A DNA stretch of 64,000 nt. It comes from Planctomycetota bacterium (GTDB lineage: Bacteria; Planctomycetota; Planctomycetia; Pirellulales; Lacipirellulaceae). A program made the translations under genes and the position numbers. This document shows, one piece after another, positions 25,552 through 34,018 of the stretch (the first letter of the stretch is position 1; every line of letters begins with the position of its first letter). The notes under the pieces were generated by a model, which saw only the letters and a list, made by a program, of their open reading frames with translations, did not search any database and was not told the origin of the DNA. The DNA is taken from the NCBI GenBank assembly GCA_024278955.1, contig JAJRSE010000106.1, forward strand, positions 1-64,000, written 5' to 3'.

Positions 25552-26886
25552 ATGTCGACAACAAATCAGCAAACAGCAAACACCGAATTGCTTCCAACAC
25601 ACGCTCCCATGCCAGCAGGTCGAGCCCCGGCTTGGTTCCGCTATGGCGTGATGGCCGCTGCAACACTTATCCTGTGTTCCTGCCAGTCCATCGGACCAAT
25701 AAGCGACGGCTCTGTTGTCGTCGAAGTTCAGCCCTCGCCTGCGCAGGGCAACGATTCGGCAATAGCTTCCGATCTCGTCAGCACTGCTAGCCACCAAGTC
25801 ACAGACAAGCAAGACGCGCCACCCATCGTTCGAGCAATTTACATCGAAGATTCCCATCAGCCACCGCCAGAGGCTCGCCAAAAAGAATACCAAAATCGAC
25901 TCCAAACAGTCGGCTACGAGCTTGACGCTAGTTGCCAAGCATGTGCTTGTGGCGCCGTTCATGGTCGACCTGCTCCGCAGTCCGATGAATATCTTTGCGA
26001 CGGGGGAGACGACGGATTCCAAGCCACCGTACAACAAGATTGGCAAATCAACGGTCTAGGACAAGAAGACACGGTCGCCCACTACGACACGGTCGATGGC
26101 CGCACCGTAGTCACGCCAAGCAATCGGGTTTGTGTTTACGCCCCTCGTTTCGGAGTGGTCCGGCGCGAGGTCGATCTGCGTGCCTACGCGCGTTACGACC
26201 AAACCGTTGGATTCAACGATACCCTCTCGCTCGCCAAAATCGACGAGAATGAAAGGGCCGCTTCGTCGCAAGCAGACCTCGAACCAACCATCCATCGAGC
26301 CGAAAACCCACCGAGCTTGCTCCGCGAACGTCAGCAGCTAGGCGAACTCGATCGCGATCAGCGAGTCGCCGAAATGATTGGTTCGCTTGCCCCTTATGCC
26401 GACCTACAAGTCGTCCGCCTCGGATTGATCGACAACGACGAAAAAGCACTCGTCGCCCGAGCCAGCTTAGCCGCAATCACATGGACCGGCGAACAAGCAC
26501 CGCAAATTTCGATCGACAGCAAACAAGCCCAAGCTGCCGTGGGCTTACGTCAGGCAGGAGTTGTTTATCACCAAAAAGACCCAACCAAACCACGCTTACG
26601 GCTCATCAAGCTGGCCTCAACCGGTGCAGCCCAGCCCGGCGACGAAATCGAGTTCACACTCCGTTTCGACAACATCGGCAGCCAAGTCATGGGCAACGTG
26701 ACCATTGTCGATCATCTCACGCCTCGACTTGAGTACGTGCCCGACAGCGCCAAATCGAGTGTCGAGGCCGACTTCACGCTCCAACCCAGTCCCACCGGCG
26801 GCTCCGCCATTCTACGCTGGGAAATCAAAGAGCCCCTCGAAGCCAGCCAAGGCGGAATCCTGCAATTCAAATGCAAGGTGCTGTAG
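25552..26886 (+). CDS. DUF11-domain lipoprotein
   Basis: ATG 25552 gives 444 aa. After a polar N-terminus of about 30 residues comes a lipoprotein signal with lipobox LCSC. A Cys-rich patch (ASCQACACG, then DEYLCDGGDD) lies near residues 125-150. The C-terminal 100 residues form one DUF11-type beta domain: PGDEIEFTLRFDNIGSQVMG, VTIVDHLTPRLEYVP and ILRWEIKEPLEASQGG. Such domains are usually repeated in surface proteins of many phyla. An in-frame TTG at 25510 is less likely. Same direction as the two preceding exported paralogues, with a 252-bp gap. A structural or adhesive envelope role is plausible. Confidence 0.75.
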   Translation: MSTTNQQTANTELLPTHAPMPAGRAPAWFRYGVMAAATLILCSCQSIGPISDGSVVVEVQPSPAQGNDSAIASDLVSTASHQVTDKQDAPPIVRAIYIEDSHQPPPEARQKEYQNRLQTVGYELDASCQACACGAVHGRPAPQSDEYLCDGGDDGFQATVQQDWQINGLGQEDTVAHYDTVDGRTVVTPSNRVCVYAPRFGVVRREVDLRAYARYDQTVGFNDTLSLAKIDENERAASSQADLEPTIHRAENPPSLLRERQQLGELDRDQRVAEMIGSLAPYADLQVVRLGLIDNDEKALVARASLAAITWTGEQAPQISIDSKQAQAAVGLRQAGVVYHQKDPTKPRLRLIKLASTGAAQPGDEIEFTLRFDNIGSQVMGNVTIVDHLTPRLEYVPDSAKSSVEADFTLQPSPTGGSAILRWEIKEPLEASQGGILQFKCKVL

Positions 26887-26977
26887 CTGAAGGGATTCGG
26901 GGACTGGGGGCTGGGGTAGCTCGGAATCTTACTTCCAAGTGAACCGCTACCTGCTCAGGGAGTCACTACATTGAGCG

Positions 26978-27110
26978 TTAGTGCTTTGTTGCAGCTAAGA
27001 ATTCGGGGAGATAAGTGAGCCGACGGCGCTAGCCGCGGGTGAATTTCCGAGTAAACCCGATGCTATCGCGTTCGGCTCAACCCGAAAACCAAGCTGAAAC
27101 GCTGCACTAG
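26978..27110. repeat. Diverged palindromic element with CTAGTGC-type ends
   Basis: It begins TTAGTGCTTTGTT and ends GCACTAG. Left and right arms can be aligned as an imperfect inverted repeat (CAGCTAAGAATTCGGG against CAGCTTGGTTTTCGGG). The centre holds GCCGACGGCGCTAGCCGCGG. The ends resemble the MITE-like element, so it may be a distant relative. Confidence 0.5.
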
Positions 27111-27145
27111 GGACCGCTCTCCATTCGGAGTAAACTGTCCCTACC

Positions 27146-27177
27146 CATCAAAAATCAAACATCCCACCTCAAACATA
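27146..27177. repeat. ATCAAACATC word repeat before the EamA gene
   Basis: The same ATCAAAAATCAAACATCCC words as before exbD, ending 4 bp upstream of the ATG at 27182. No Shine-Dalgarno is visible. Confidence 0.65.
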
Positions 27178-27181
27178 AAAA

Positions 27182-28096
27182 ATGCCCTACCTCGCCTTCC
27201 TCTTCATTTGCCTCGTCTGGGGCGCAAGCTTTATCTTGATGGACCGTGCTTCTCATGCGTTTGGCCCGGTCGCGATTGCCGTCTGCCGTTTGCTAGGCGG
27301 CGCGTTTGTACTCTTTCTTTACTGGAGGTCTTCGCCGCAGCGGATAAAACTATCAGCCGGCTCATGGGGACACATCTTTGTTGTCGCCCTGTTGTCCAAC
27401 GCCCTGCCCTTCGTTATTCAACCCTATGTCATGGCCCAAGCTGGCGAACATGCTTACTTCGGCATGATGGTTGCGCTCGTTCCCTTGGCGACGATCATGG
27501 CTTCGATACCGATGCTCCGAATATGGCCCACGCGCCGCCAACTCTTGGGCGTCGTGGGGGGAATGCTTTGCCTCACGGCTGCTGTTTACGATGGCTCGAC
27601 TCGTGGCATCTCGCCGGGGCTCCTCGCCTTAGCACTCTCGGTCCCCTTTACCTACGCCCTCGGCAACACCTACATCAAGTGGAAGCTCGACCACATGCCG
27701 CCACTGGTTCTCACAATCAATTTCCTCGCAGCCGGAGGCCTGCTCCTTCTGCCGCTCCTCTTTTCGCCCACAACACTCGCCGCGATGCACCTCCAAGGCC
27801 CCGCTCAACCGCGCGACTGGCCTCTCGCAATTGCCTCGGTCGCCTTTCTCAGTATCCTCGGCACCGGAATTACGATTCTCCTATTCATCCAATTGGTGAA
27901 GGAACAAGGCCCATTGTTCGCCGGCATGGTCACCTACGTCGTGCCAGTACTCGCACTCGTCTGGGGCCAATTCGATGGCGAACTTCTCACCCCTACGCAG
28001 CTCGCTGCGATCGTGGGCGTGCTCGCAACCGTAGCGATTGTCCAATGGGGAGCAGCCAGCCCAGTTCCCGCCATCCTAGAACCGGCCGCCGACTAA
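27182..28096 (+). CDS. EamA-type (DMT superfamily) transporter
   Basis: A 304-aa membrane protein with about ten helices in two EamA halves. The first begins FLFICLVWGASFILMDRA (residues 5-22) and the second begins near residue 155 (LALALSVPFTYALGNTYIKW). Motifs such as LFIQLVKEQGPLFAGMVTYVVPVLALVWG near residue 240-265 are typical of the drug/metabolite exporters, which export amino acids or other small molecules by proton or cation exchange. The substrate cannot be told. It is followed 71 bp later by an aminotransferase on the same strand, which suggests but does not prove a link to amino acids. Confidence 0.9.
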   Translation: MPYLAFLFICLVWGASFILMDRASHAFGPVAIAVCRLLGGAFVLFLYWRSSPQRIKLSAGSWGHIFVVALLSNALPFVIQPYVMAQAGEHAYFGMMVALVPLATIMASIPMLRIWPTRRQLLGVVGGMLCLTAAVYDGSTRGISPGLLALALSVPFTYALGNTYIKWKLDHMPPLVLTINFLAAGGLLLLPLLFSPTTLAAMHLQGPAQPRDWPLAIASVAFLSILGTGITILLFIQLVKEQGPLFAGMVTYVVPVLALVWGQFDGELLTPTQLAAIVGVLATVAIVQWGAASPVPAILEPAAD

Positions 28097-28127
28097 CCCC
28101 CAAAAAAATCTCCGCTAAAATACCCCA

Positions 28128-28155
28128 CTCATTCGTCATTCCTCATTCCTCATTC
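28128..28155. repeat. CATTCGTCATTC word repeat before the aminotransferase
   Basis: ACTCATTCGTCATTCCTC and further CATTC words end 12 bp before the ATG at 28168. The same words recur at 49862-49892, touching the gnd stop codon. Confidence 0.65.
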
Positions 28156-28167
28156 CCACTTCCAACC

Positions 28168-29286
28168 ATGCCCCACTCCTGGCTCGCCCAACGCACGTCT
28201 GAATTCGATAGCTCCGGCATTCGCAAGGTCTTCGATCTGGCGGCAAAGATGACCGACCCAATCAATCTCTCGATCGGGCAACCCGACTTCGCAGTCCCCG
28301 ACGCCATTAAAGCTGCCGCAATCGACGCCATCCAAAACGACAAAAACGGCTACAGCGTCACGCAAGGAATCCCCGAGCTGCAACAAGCCCTTCAGGCACG
28401 CGTCGACGCCCAATATGGACACGCCGACCGCCGCGTCTTAGTCACCTCAGGCACAAGCGGCGCGCTAGTCCTTGCGATGCTCACCCTAGTCGACCCGGGA
28501 GACGAAGTCATTTGCTTCGACCCCTACTTTGTCATGTACCCTGCTCTAGTCGGCATGGTGGGCGGTCGCTGTGTCATGGTCGACACGTACCCCGACTTCC
28601 GAATCGATATCGAAAAAGTCGCTGCTGCGATTACCCCTCGCACCAAAATGATCCTTCTCAACAGTCCCGCCAACCCGACCGGCACGGTAGCCACACCCGA
28701 AGAAGTCGAGGCACTCGCTCTCCTAGCCAAAGAACATAACATCGCGCTGCTGAGCGACGAAATCTACCGCGACTTCACCTACGACACCCCTCCCGCAAGC
28801 CCTGCTACTCACAACGAGCAAACTATCGTCGTCGATGGTTTCAGCAAAAGCTACGGCGTCACCGGCTGGCGACTCGGCTGGGTTCATGGCCCGTCGGCCA
28901 TCATCGACAAGCTCACCATGCTCCAACAATACACCTTCGTTTGTGCGCCTCACCCGCTACAGCACGCCGCGATTGCCGCCCTAGAAACCGACATAAGCCC
29001 CCATGTGGCCGAGTACCGACAGCGTCGCGACTTGATCACAACCGGACTCCGCAACGCCGGCTACGAAGTCGCCTCGACCGGCGGTGCTTTTTACGTTTTC
29101 CCCAAAGTCCCCGACGGCGCCGGCACAGGCACCGAGTTCGTCACCCAAGCAATCGAAAACCAGTTGCTCATCATCCCCGGCAACATCTTCAGCCGCCGCG
29201 ACACCCACTTCCGTATCTCCTACGCCGCCAAAATCGAAACCCTCAAACGTGGTCTCGAAGTGCTCAAAAAAATCGGCCCACAATAG
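28168..29286 (+). CDS. PLP-dependent class I/II aminotransferase
   Basis: A 372-aa fold-type I aminotransferase: INLSIGQPDF near residue 32, the PLP-phosphate contact region VTSGTSGALVLAM, NSPANPTGT (about 169-177), the SDEIYRDF Asp/Tyr, the catalytic lysine in DGFSKSYGVTGWRLGW (about 224-239), and a C-terminal FRISYAA with the Arg that binds the substrate carboxylate. It resembles aspartate/aromatic aminotransferases of the AspC/MalY group; the precise amino acid is unknown. ATG 28168 gives the usual family length. A longer frame reaching back to 27208 overlaps the EamA gene in another frame and is rejected. Confidence 0.92.
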   Translation: MPHSWLAQRTSEFDSSGIRKVFDLAAKMTDPINLSIGQPDFAVPDAIKAAAIDAIQNDKNGYSVTQGIPELQQALQARVDAQYGHADRRVLVTSGTSGALVLAMLTLVDPGDEVICFDPYFVMYPALVGMVGGRCVMVDTYPDFRIDIEKVAAAITPRTKMILLNSPANPTGTVATPEEVEALALLAKEHNIALLSDEIYRDFTYDTPPASPATHNEQTIVVDGFSKSYGVTGWRLGWVHGPSAIIDKLTMLQQYTFVCAPHPLQHAAIAALETDISPHVAEYRQRRDLITTGLRNAGYEVASTGGAFYVFPKVPDGAGTGTEFVTQAIENQLLIIPGNIFSRRDTHFRISYAAKIETLKRGLEVLKKIGPQ

Positions 29287-29739
29287 CCGTACGCGCGTTG
29301 TAGAGAATTCGATAGCAAACCATCCCAAGGCACACTCTTCTTTTCCGTGCCTTCCAGGCTTCTCTTCTGTCCCCCATGGATCAAGCTTTTTTCAAAGCTT
29401 GCGATCTACTCTCGAACCCTGCATAATAGGCTAGTAGTCTACCGCAGCTCAACTTTCGAGTTGGGTGCCACTGCTGGCTTGCCCAGCAGTGGACGCCGGG
29501 TACCCGCTTCGCACTGCTGGACGAGCCAGCAGTGGCACCCGAAAGCAAGCCGCGATGGAATACTAGTGTTATGCAAATGCTAATTTTCGGGTTGGCCTCA
29601 GCAATCATAACCCGACGCGCAAACGAGGAAGAAGCTCCTACCCGCAGCATCCCTCGTTTACCCCAAATTCTTAGCCAGGAACTGGCTCTACAACAAATCT
29701 TGCCAGCAGTCTTGAATTCTTCATTGAAAGCAACCCACT
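29287..29739. other. Intergenic region with palindromic element
   Basis: This 453-bp gap contains a 78-bp element (29463-29540) and nothing else that could be recognised as a gene or clear promoter. Confidence 0.6.
29463..29540. repeat. 78-bp palindromic element, GGGTGCCACTGCTGGCT ends
   Basis: GGGTGCCACTGCTGGCT at 29463-29479 is exactly inverted at 29524-29540. The centre has a second complementary pair, CCCAGCAGTG and CACTGCTGG. A related, decayed copy is at 43478-43558. Confidence 0.75.
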
Positions 29740-32700
29740 ATGACCCGATTTGCTCGGTTTCTTTACCGTAAGTCCTTTCTCTCCGCCTTGGCATTATCCG
29801 CAATACTATTTGCTTCGACTGAGATCAAAGCGGCCAATGCAAGCCGCGGCGACACGCTTGTGTTCGAGGCGACCAACGGCCCAAGCAACAGTCGCCGGCT
29901 TGTCTTCTTAGCTGGCGACGAAGAGTACCGCTCGGAAGAGGGGCTTGTTCAGTTGGCAAAAATCCTTTCGGTTCGGCACGGTTTTCATTGCACCGTACTT
30001 TTTGCAATCGACGAAACTTCGGGCACTATCGATCCGAATGCGAGCAATAGCCTGGTGGGAGCCGAAGCGATCGACTCAGCCGACGCAATCGTAATGGGCC
30101 TTCGATTTCGAGAATATCCTGACGAAACCATGAAACATTTTGTCGACGCTTACTTGGCGGGCAAGCCAATTCTTGCTCTGCGAACCAGCACCCACGCCTT
30201 TAAGTATTCCGACGACTCGAAATCTCCCTACCGCGACTACTCTTACAACAGCAAGAAATGGCCGGGAGGCTTTGGCCGCCAAGTGCTTGGCGAAACATGG
30301 GTCACTCACCTGGGAAAAAACCACGTCGAAGCAACACGCGGTCTGATCGAACCCTCGTCCGCAGATCACCCGGTTCTACGCGGAGTCGGAAAAATCCTAG
30401 CCGACTCGGGCGCCTATACCGCCAATCCTTCTTCGGATTGTACGATCTTAATTCGCGGGGAGGTCCTCGCCGGAATGTCTGCTACGTCTCCAGCGCTAAA
30501 GGGAAAGAAAAACAATCCCCTGCAACCGGTCGCATGGACTCGTCTACATAAAAACGCCGCGGGAAAAACCAACCGAATACTTTGCACCACGATGGGTGCC
30601 GCTACCGATCTCTTGAACGAAAATTTCCGGCGATTTCTCGTCAACGGCGTCTACTGGGCACTAGGCGATCAAGTACCAGCCCAAGCAGACGTTTCGCTTG
30701 TCGGCAACTATCAACCTTCCGACTACGGTTTTGGCACTTTCCGCAAAGGAGTGCGCCCGGCAGATCTACACCATCCCTCCGCTAGCTCTTCCACAACTTC
30801 AGCTTCCTTACCGCTCGAACTGGAAGCAGGCGAACGAATCGCATTGGTCGGAGGCGTTTTGCCCCCACGAATGGCCCTCTATGGCCACTTCGAGACGATG
30901 CTCCATACGCGATTCCCTGAAAAAGAGTTGCTCGTACGCAATTTTGGTTGGCCAACCGACCGAGCTGGCGATCAACAGCGTCCCAACGATTACACCGCTC
31001 TCGACGACCCGATGAAGGTGTTTGGCCCGTCGGTTCTGATTTGCTTTTTCGGCGCTAACGAGTCGTTCGATGGGCCTGAAGGAATCGAAAACTTCAAGCA
31101 AGGCCTCGAATCATACGTCAAATCGAAGGGCTCCTATTTCGAGAACCATGGCCGACGCCCTCGCTTCGTTTTTGTTTCGCCAACCGCGTTTGAAACCCCA
31201 GCCAGTCGCTCGCTTCCAGAGGGAGTTACCGAAAATGCCAATCTTCTCCTCTACCGCGACGCAATGCGCAAGACCGCCAAAGAACTAGGCGTGCCGTTTG
31301 TCGATCTCTACACTCCAACAGCCACGCGGTTTGCCGAGTCCGACGGAACCCAGTTCACCTCCAACGGTCTCCATGTCAACGAAAGAGGGGCAAACCAAGT
31401 TGCTCAGCTACTCGATAGTTCGTTATTTCTTTCCCAACAATCCGCCCCAACCGAGGGGCCTGCCTATGAAAGACTACGAGCCGCAGTCGTCGACAAAATG
31501 TGGCATCATCAAAACGACTACCGCATGCTCAACGGCTGGTACGTCTACGGAGGACGCAACACCCCGTTTGGCGTCGTGAACTTCCCTGCGGAGTTCGTCA
31601 AACTTCGCAAAATGGTTGCCGTCCGCGACCGCTACCTTTGGGACATTGCCCAAGGCAAAGCCGTCTCGCTTCAAGTCAACGATAGCCCCACAGGCGACCT
31701 CGCAAAAATAAAGACCACCTTTGGCACCAAAGAATATTCCGAACCCGACGACCTGCGCGTGCTAACCCCCGCTGAAGCCGAGCAGGCCATGGAAGTCGCC
31801 CCCGGCTATCGCCTCCAGACATTTGCCTCGGAAGAAACTTTCCCCGAACTGGCCAACCCGGTCCAATTGAATTTCGACAACCAAGGCCGGCTCTGGGCTG
31901 CTTGCATGCCGACCTATCCGCAATGGCGCCCCGGCGACCCCAAACCAAACGACCGTCTTCTGATTTTTGAAGATACCGACCGCGATGGAATCGCCGACGA
32001 GGTCAAGGTTTTTGCAGACGATTTGCATTGCCCTGTCGGCTTCGAGTTCTACAACGGCGGCGTCCTGGTCGTGAGTCAGCCTCAGATTCTTTTTCTCAAG
32101 GACACCAACGGCGACGGGCGAGCCGATCTGCGCGAAGTTTTGTTCGACGGCTTTGCTTCCGACGACACGCACCACGCCATCTGCGCCTTTGAATGGACTC
32201 CAGGCGGCGAGCTAATCATGCTCGAAGGCATTTCGATGCTTACCTCGATCGAGACGCCCTGGGGACCGTTTCGCAATCGCAACCAATCCTCCGCCTATCG
32301 GCTTGATCCGCGAACTTGGCAAATCGCCCGCCATATGGCTCCCTGCTACGCCAATCCCTGGTGTTACACCCAAAACAACTGGGGCCAAGAATTCGTCGGC
32401 GACGGCACCGGTGCCAACCAACACTGGGCCACACCTCTTACCGGAAAAAACTTTACCGGGCGAGGCGGAACCAAACAATTCATCTCCTACGAAGGCGACC
32501 GGATGCGACCTGCTGGCGGCAACGAATTCGTCTCAAGCCGACAGTTTCCCGATGAAGCCCAAGGCAATTTTCTCTACACCTGCGTCATCAACACGAACGC
32601 AATTCTACAATTTACGGTCACGGAAGAGGGCTCCGGCTATGCCGGCGTGCGGACAACCGATTTTGTAAAATCGACCGACGCCAATTTCAGACCCATGGCT

Positions 32701-33975
32701 CCAAGGTTTGGCCCTGACGGCGCTTTGTATTTTGCCGATTGGCACAATCCTCTGATTGGCCATATGCAGTATTCCCAACGAGACCCCAACCGCGACCATC
32801 GCCATGGCCGAATCTACCGACTCACCGCCAAGGGACGACCACCGGTCGAGCCCATCCTGCAAGCCGGCAAAACAATTGCTGAATTGCTCGAACAACTAGG
32901 CGAACCCGAATTGCGAACTCGCTATCGAACTCGCCGCGAACTCCGCGACCGCGACACCGACGAGGTTTTGAAGGCAATCGAAACCTGGTCGGCAAACATC
33001 AAAGTCTCCAATCCGTTGCACGATCGCTTGTTGACCGAAGCCCTATGGGTCGAGCAAGGACACCATGCCGTTAGCCCTCGCCTTTTACAACGCGTCATAA
33101 AAAGCAAAACGCCCAACGCAAGAGCGGCAGCCGCACACGTCATTTCCGCCGAGTTGATCGAACACCCCGACGTCCTTATTTGGCTCAAACAATTGCTTCA
33201 CGATCCCCACCCTCGCGTGCGGCTCGAAGCAGTACGGGCTCTAAGTTTCATCGACTCGACAGAAGCCCTGGACCTTGCACTTGAGGTAGTCGACCACGAA
33301 ATGGATTACTACCTTAACTACACACTAGAAAGTACGCTGGGAGCGCTAAAACCAGTGATCGATCGAGAGATGGCCAAGGGACGATCGCTCGCAGAAGGGC
33401 GACCGGCTGCCAAGGCCTTCTTGCAAAAACTGATTCATGGCTCAGTTTACGGAGCGATGGCCCATAAACTACTCAAAACCTTAGAAAGCAACTCGACGAA
33501 CGACAAAGTCGATCCGCTACCAATCTATGCTAAAATTGCCAACTTGCAGGGCAACGCCCAAACTGGGGCAACCGTGTTTCAACGAACTTGTGTTGCATGC
33601 CACAAAGTGGGCGACACAGGTGCCAAGTTTGGTCCCAACCTTTCCGACGTGGGCCTGCGGCTCAAGCCTGCGGAAATCGCCCAGTCGATCATCGAACCCA
33701 ATGCCAAGCTTGATCCCAAATACCAAACGATTGTCGTCGTAACAGACGAAGGAAAAGCCTACAGCGGCCTGATCGCAGAAGAAACCGACGACACCTTAAC
33801 CATGCTCATCGGCGCAGGCAAGCTGCAAGAAATTCCAAAAGACATCATCGAAGAACGCGACAATGTCAGCGTCTCAAGCATGCCCGAGCGACTACACGAA
33901 TCGATGTCGGCCAAGGAATTTGTCGATCTCCTCAAATACCTAGCCCAACAGAAAAAAGCATCCGACAAGCCGTAA
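29740..33975 (+). CDS. Giant fusion: ThuA-like, SGNH hydrolase, PVC-type dehydrogenase, HEAT repeats, cytochrome c
   Basis: A 1411-aa exported protein with signal peptide to about residue 32. In order: a ThuA-like domain (about 48-315; LVFLAGDEEYRSEEGL, GVYWALGDQ); an SGNH/GDSL-like domain (about 360-570; IALVGGVLPPRMALYGHFE where the usual GDS reads GGV, FFGANES, and C-terminal SNGLHVNERG carrying the His); a PVC-type dehydrogenase propeller (about 675-1050; PGYRLQTFASEETFPELANP, WAACMPTYPQW, FGPDGALYFADWHNPLIGH); helical HEAT-like repeats (about 1050-1240); and a class I cytochrome c (about 1265-1400) with CVACHK for covalent heme and a Met-containing end. This family is typical of planctomycetes and verrucomicrobia and is thought to oxidise sugars or related substrates in the periplasm. 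Substrate unknown. It is convergent with a Gfo/Idh/MocA gene. Confidence 0.9.
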   Translation: MTRFARFLYRKSFLSALALSAILFASTEIKAANASRGDTLVFEATNGPSNSRRLVFLAGDEEYRSEEGLVQLAKILSVRHGFHCTVLFAIDETSGTIDPNASNSLVGAEAIDSADAIVMGLRFREYPDETMKHFVDAYLAGKPILALRTSTHAFKYSDDSKSPYRDYSYNSKKWPGGFGRQVLGETWVTHLGKNHVEATRGLIEPSSADHPVLRGVGKILADSGAYTANPSSDCTILIRGEVLAGMSATSPALKGKKNNPLQPVAWTRLHKNAAGKTNRILCTTMGAATDLLNENFRRFLVNGVYWALGDQVPAQADVSLVGNYQPSDYGFGTFRKGVRPADLHHPSASSSTTSASLPLELEAGERIALVGGVLPPRMALYGHFETMLHTRFPEKELLVRNFGWPTDRAGDQQRPNDYTALDDPMKVFGPSVLICFFGANESFDGPEGIENFKQGLESYVKSKGSYFENHGRRPRFVFVSPTAFETPASRSLPEGVTENANLLLYRDAMRKTAKELGVPFVDLYTPTATRFAESDGTQFTSNGLHVNERGANQVAQLLDSSLFLSQQSAPTEGPAYERLRAAVVDKMWHHQNDYRMLNGWYVYGGRNTPFGVVNFPAEFVKLRKMVAVRDRYLWDIAQGKAVSLQVNDSPTGDLAKIKTTFGTKEYSEPDDLRVLTPAEAEQAMEVAPGYRLQTFASEETFPELANPVQLNFDNQGRLWAACMPTYPQWRPGDPKPNDRLLIFEDTDRDGIADEVKVFADDLHCPVGFEFYNGGVLVVSQPQILFLKDTNGDGRADLREVLFDGFASDDTHHAICAFEWTPGGELIMLEGISMLTSIETPWGPFRNRNQSSAYRLDPRTWQIARHMAPCYANPWCYTQNNWGQEFVGDGTGANQHWATPLTGKNFTGRGGTKQFISYEGDRMRPAGGNEFVSSRQFPDEAQGNFLYTCVINTNAILQFTVTEEGSGYAGVRTTDFVKSTDANFRPMAPRFGPDGALYFADWHNPLIGHMQYSQRDPNRDHRHGRIYRLTAKGRPPVEPILQAGKTIAELLEQLGEPELRTRYRTRRELRDRDTDEVLKAIETWSANIKVSNPLHDRLLTEALWVEQGHHAVSPRLLQRVIKSKTPNARAAAAHVISAELIEHPDVLIWLKQLLHDPHPRVRLEAVRALSFIDSTEALDLALEVVDHEMDYYLNYTLESTLGALKPVIDREMAKGRSLAEGRPAAKAFLQKLIHGSVYGAMAHKLLKTLESNSTNDKVDPLPIYAKIANLQGNAQTGATVFQRTCVACHKVGDTGAKFGPNLSDVGLRLKPAEIAQSIIEPNAKLDPKYQTIVVVTDEGKAYSGLIAEETDDTLTMLIGAGKLQEIPKDIIEERDNVSVSSMPERLHESMSAKEFVDLLKYLAQQKKASDKP

Positions 33976-33978
33976 AAT

Positions 33979-33999
33979 CCCAAGGGTTGCAATCCCTGG
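33979..33999. terminator. Hairpin between convergent genes
   Basis: CCAAGGG-TTGCAA-TCCCTGG lies between the stops of the 1411-aa gene and the Gfo/Idh/MocA gene. A similar hairpin with the same TTGCAATCCC core lies between the other convergent pair at 41941-41962. No U-run, so a terminator role is inferred from position. Confidence 0.45.
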
Positions 34000-34018
34000 A
34001 CCCTGCCACGGCCCAACA

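Noticed and set aside
27208-28167. Upstream extension of the aminotransferase frame through the EamA gene
   Set aside because: Out-of-frame overlap with a clear ten-helix transporter; Arg/Pro/His-rich nonsense sequence; the aminotransferase has a good ATG at 28168.
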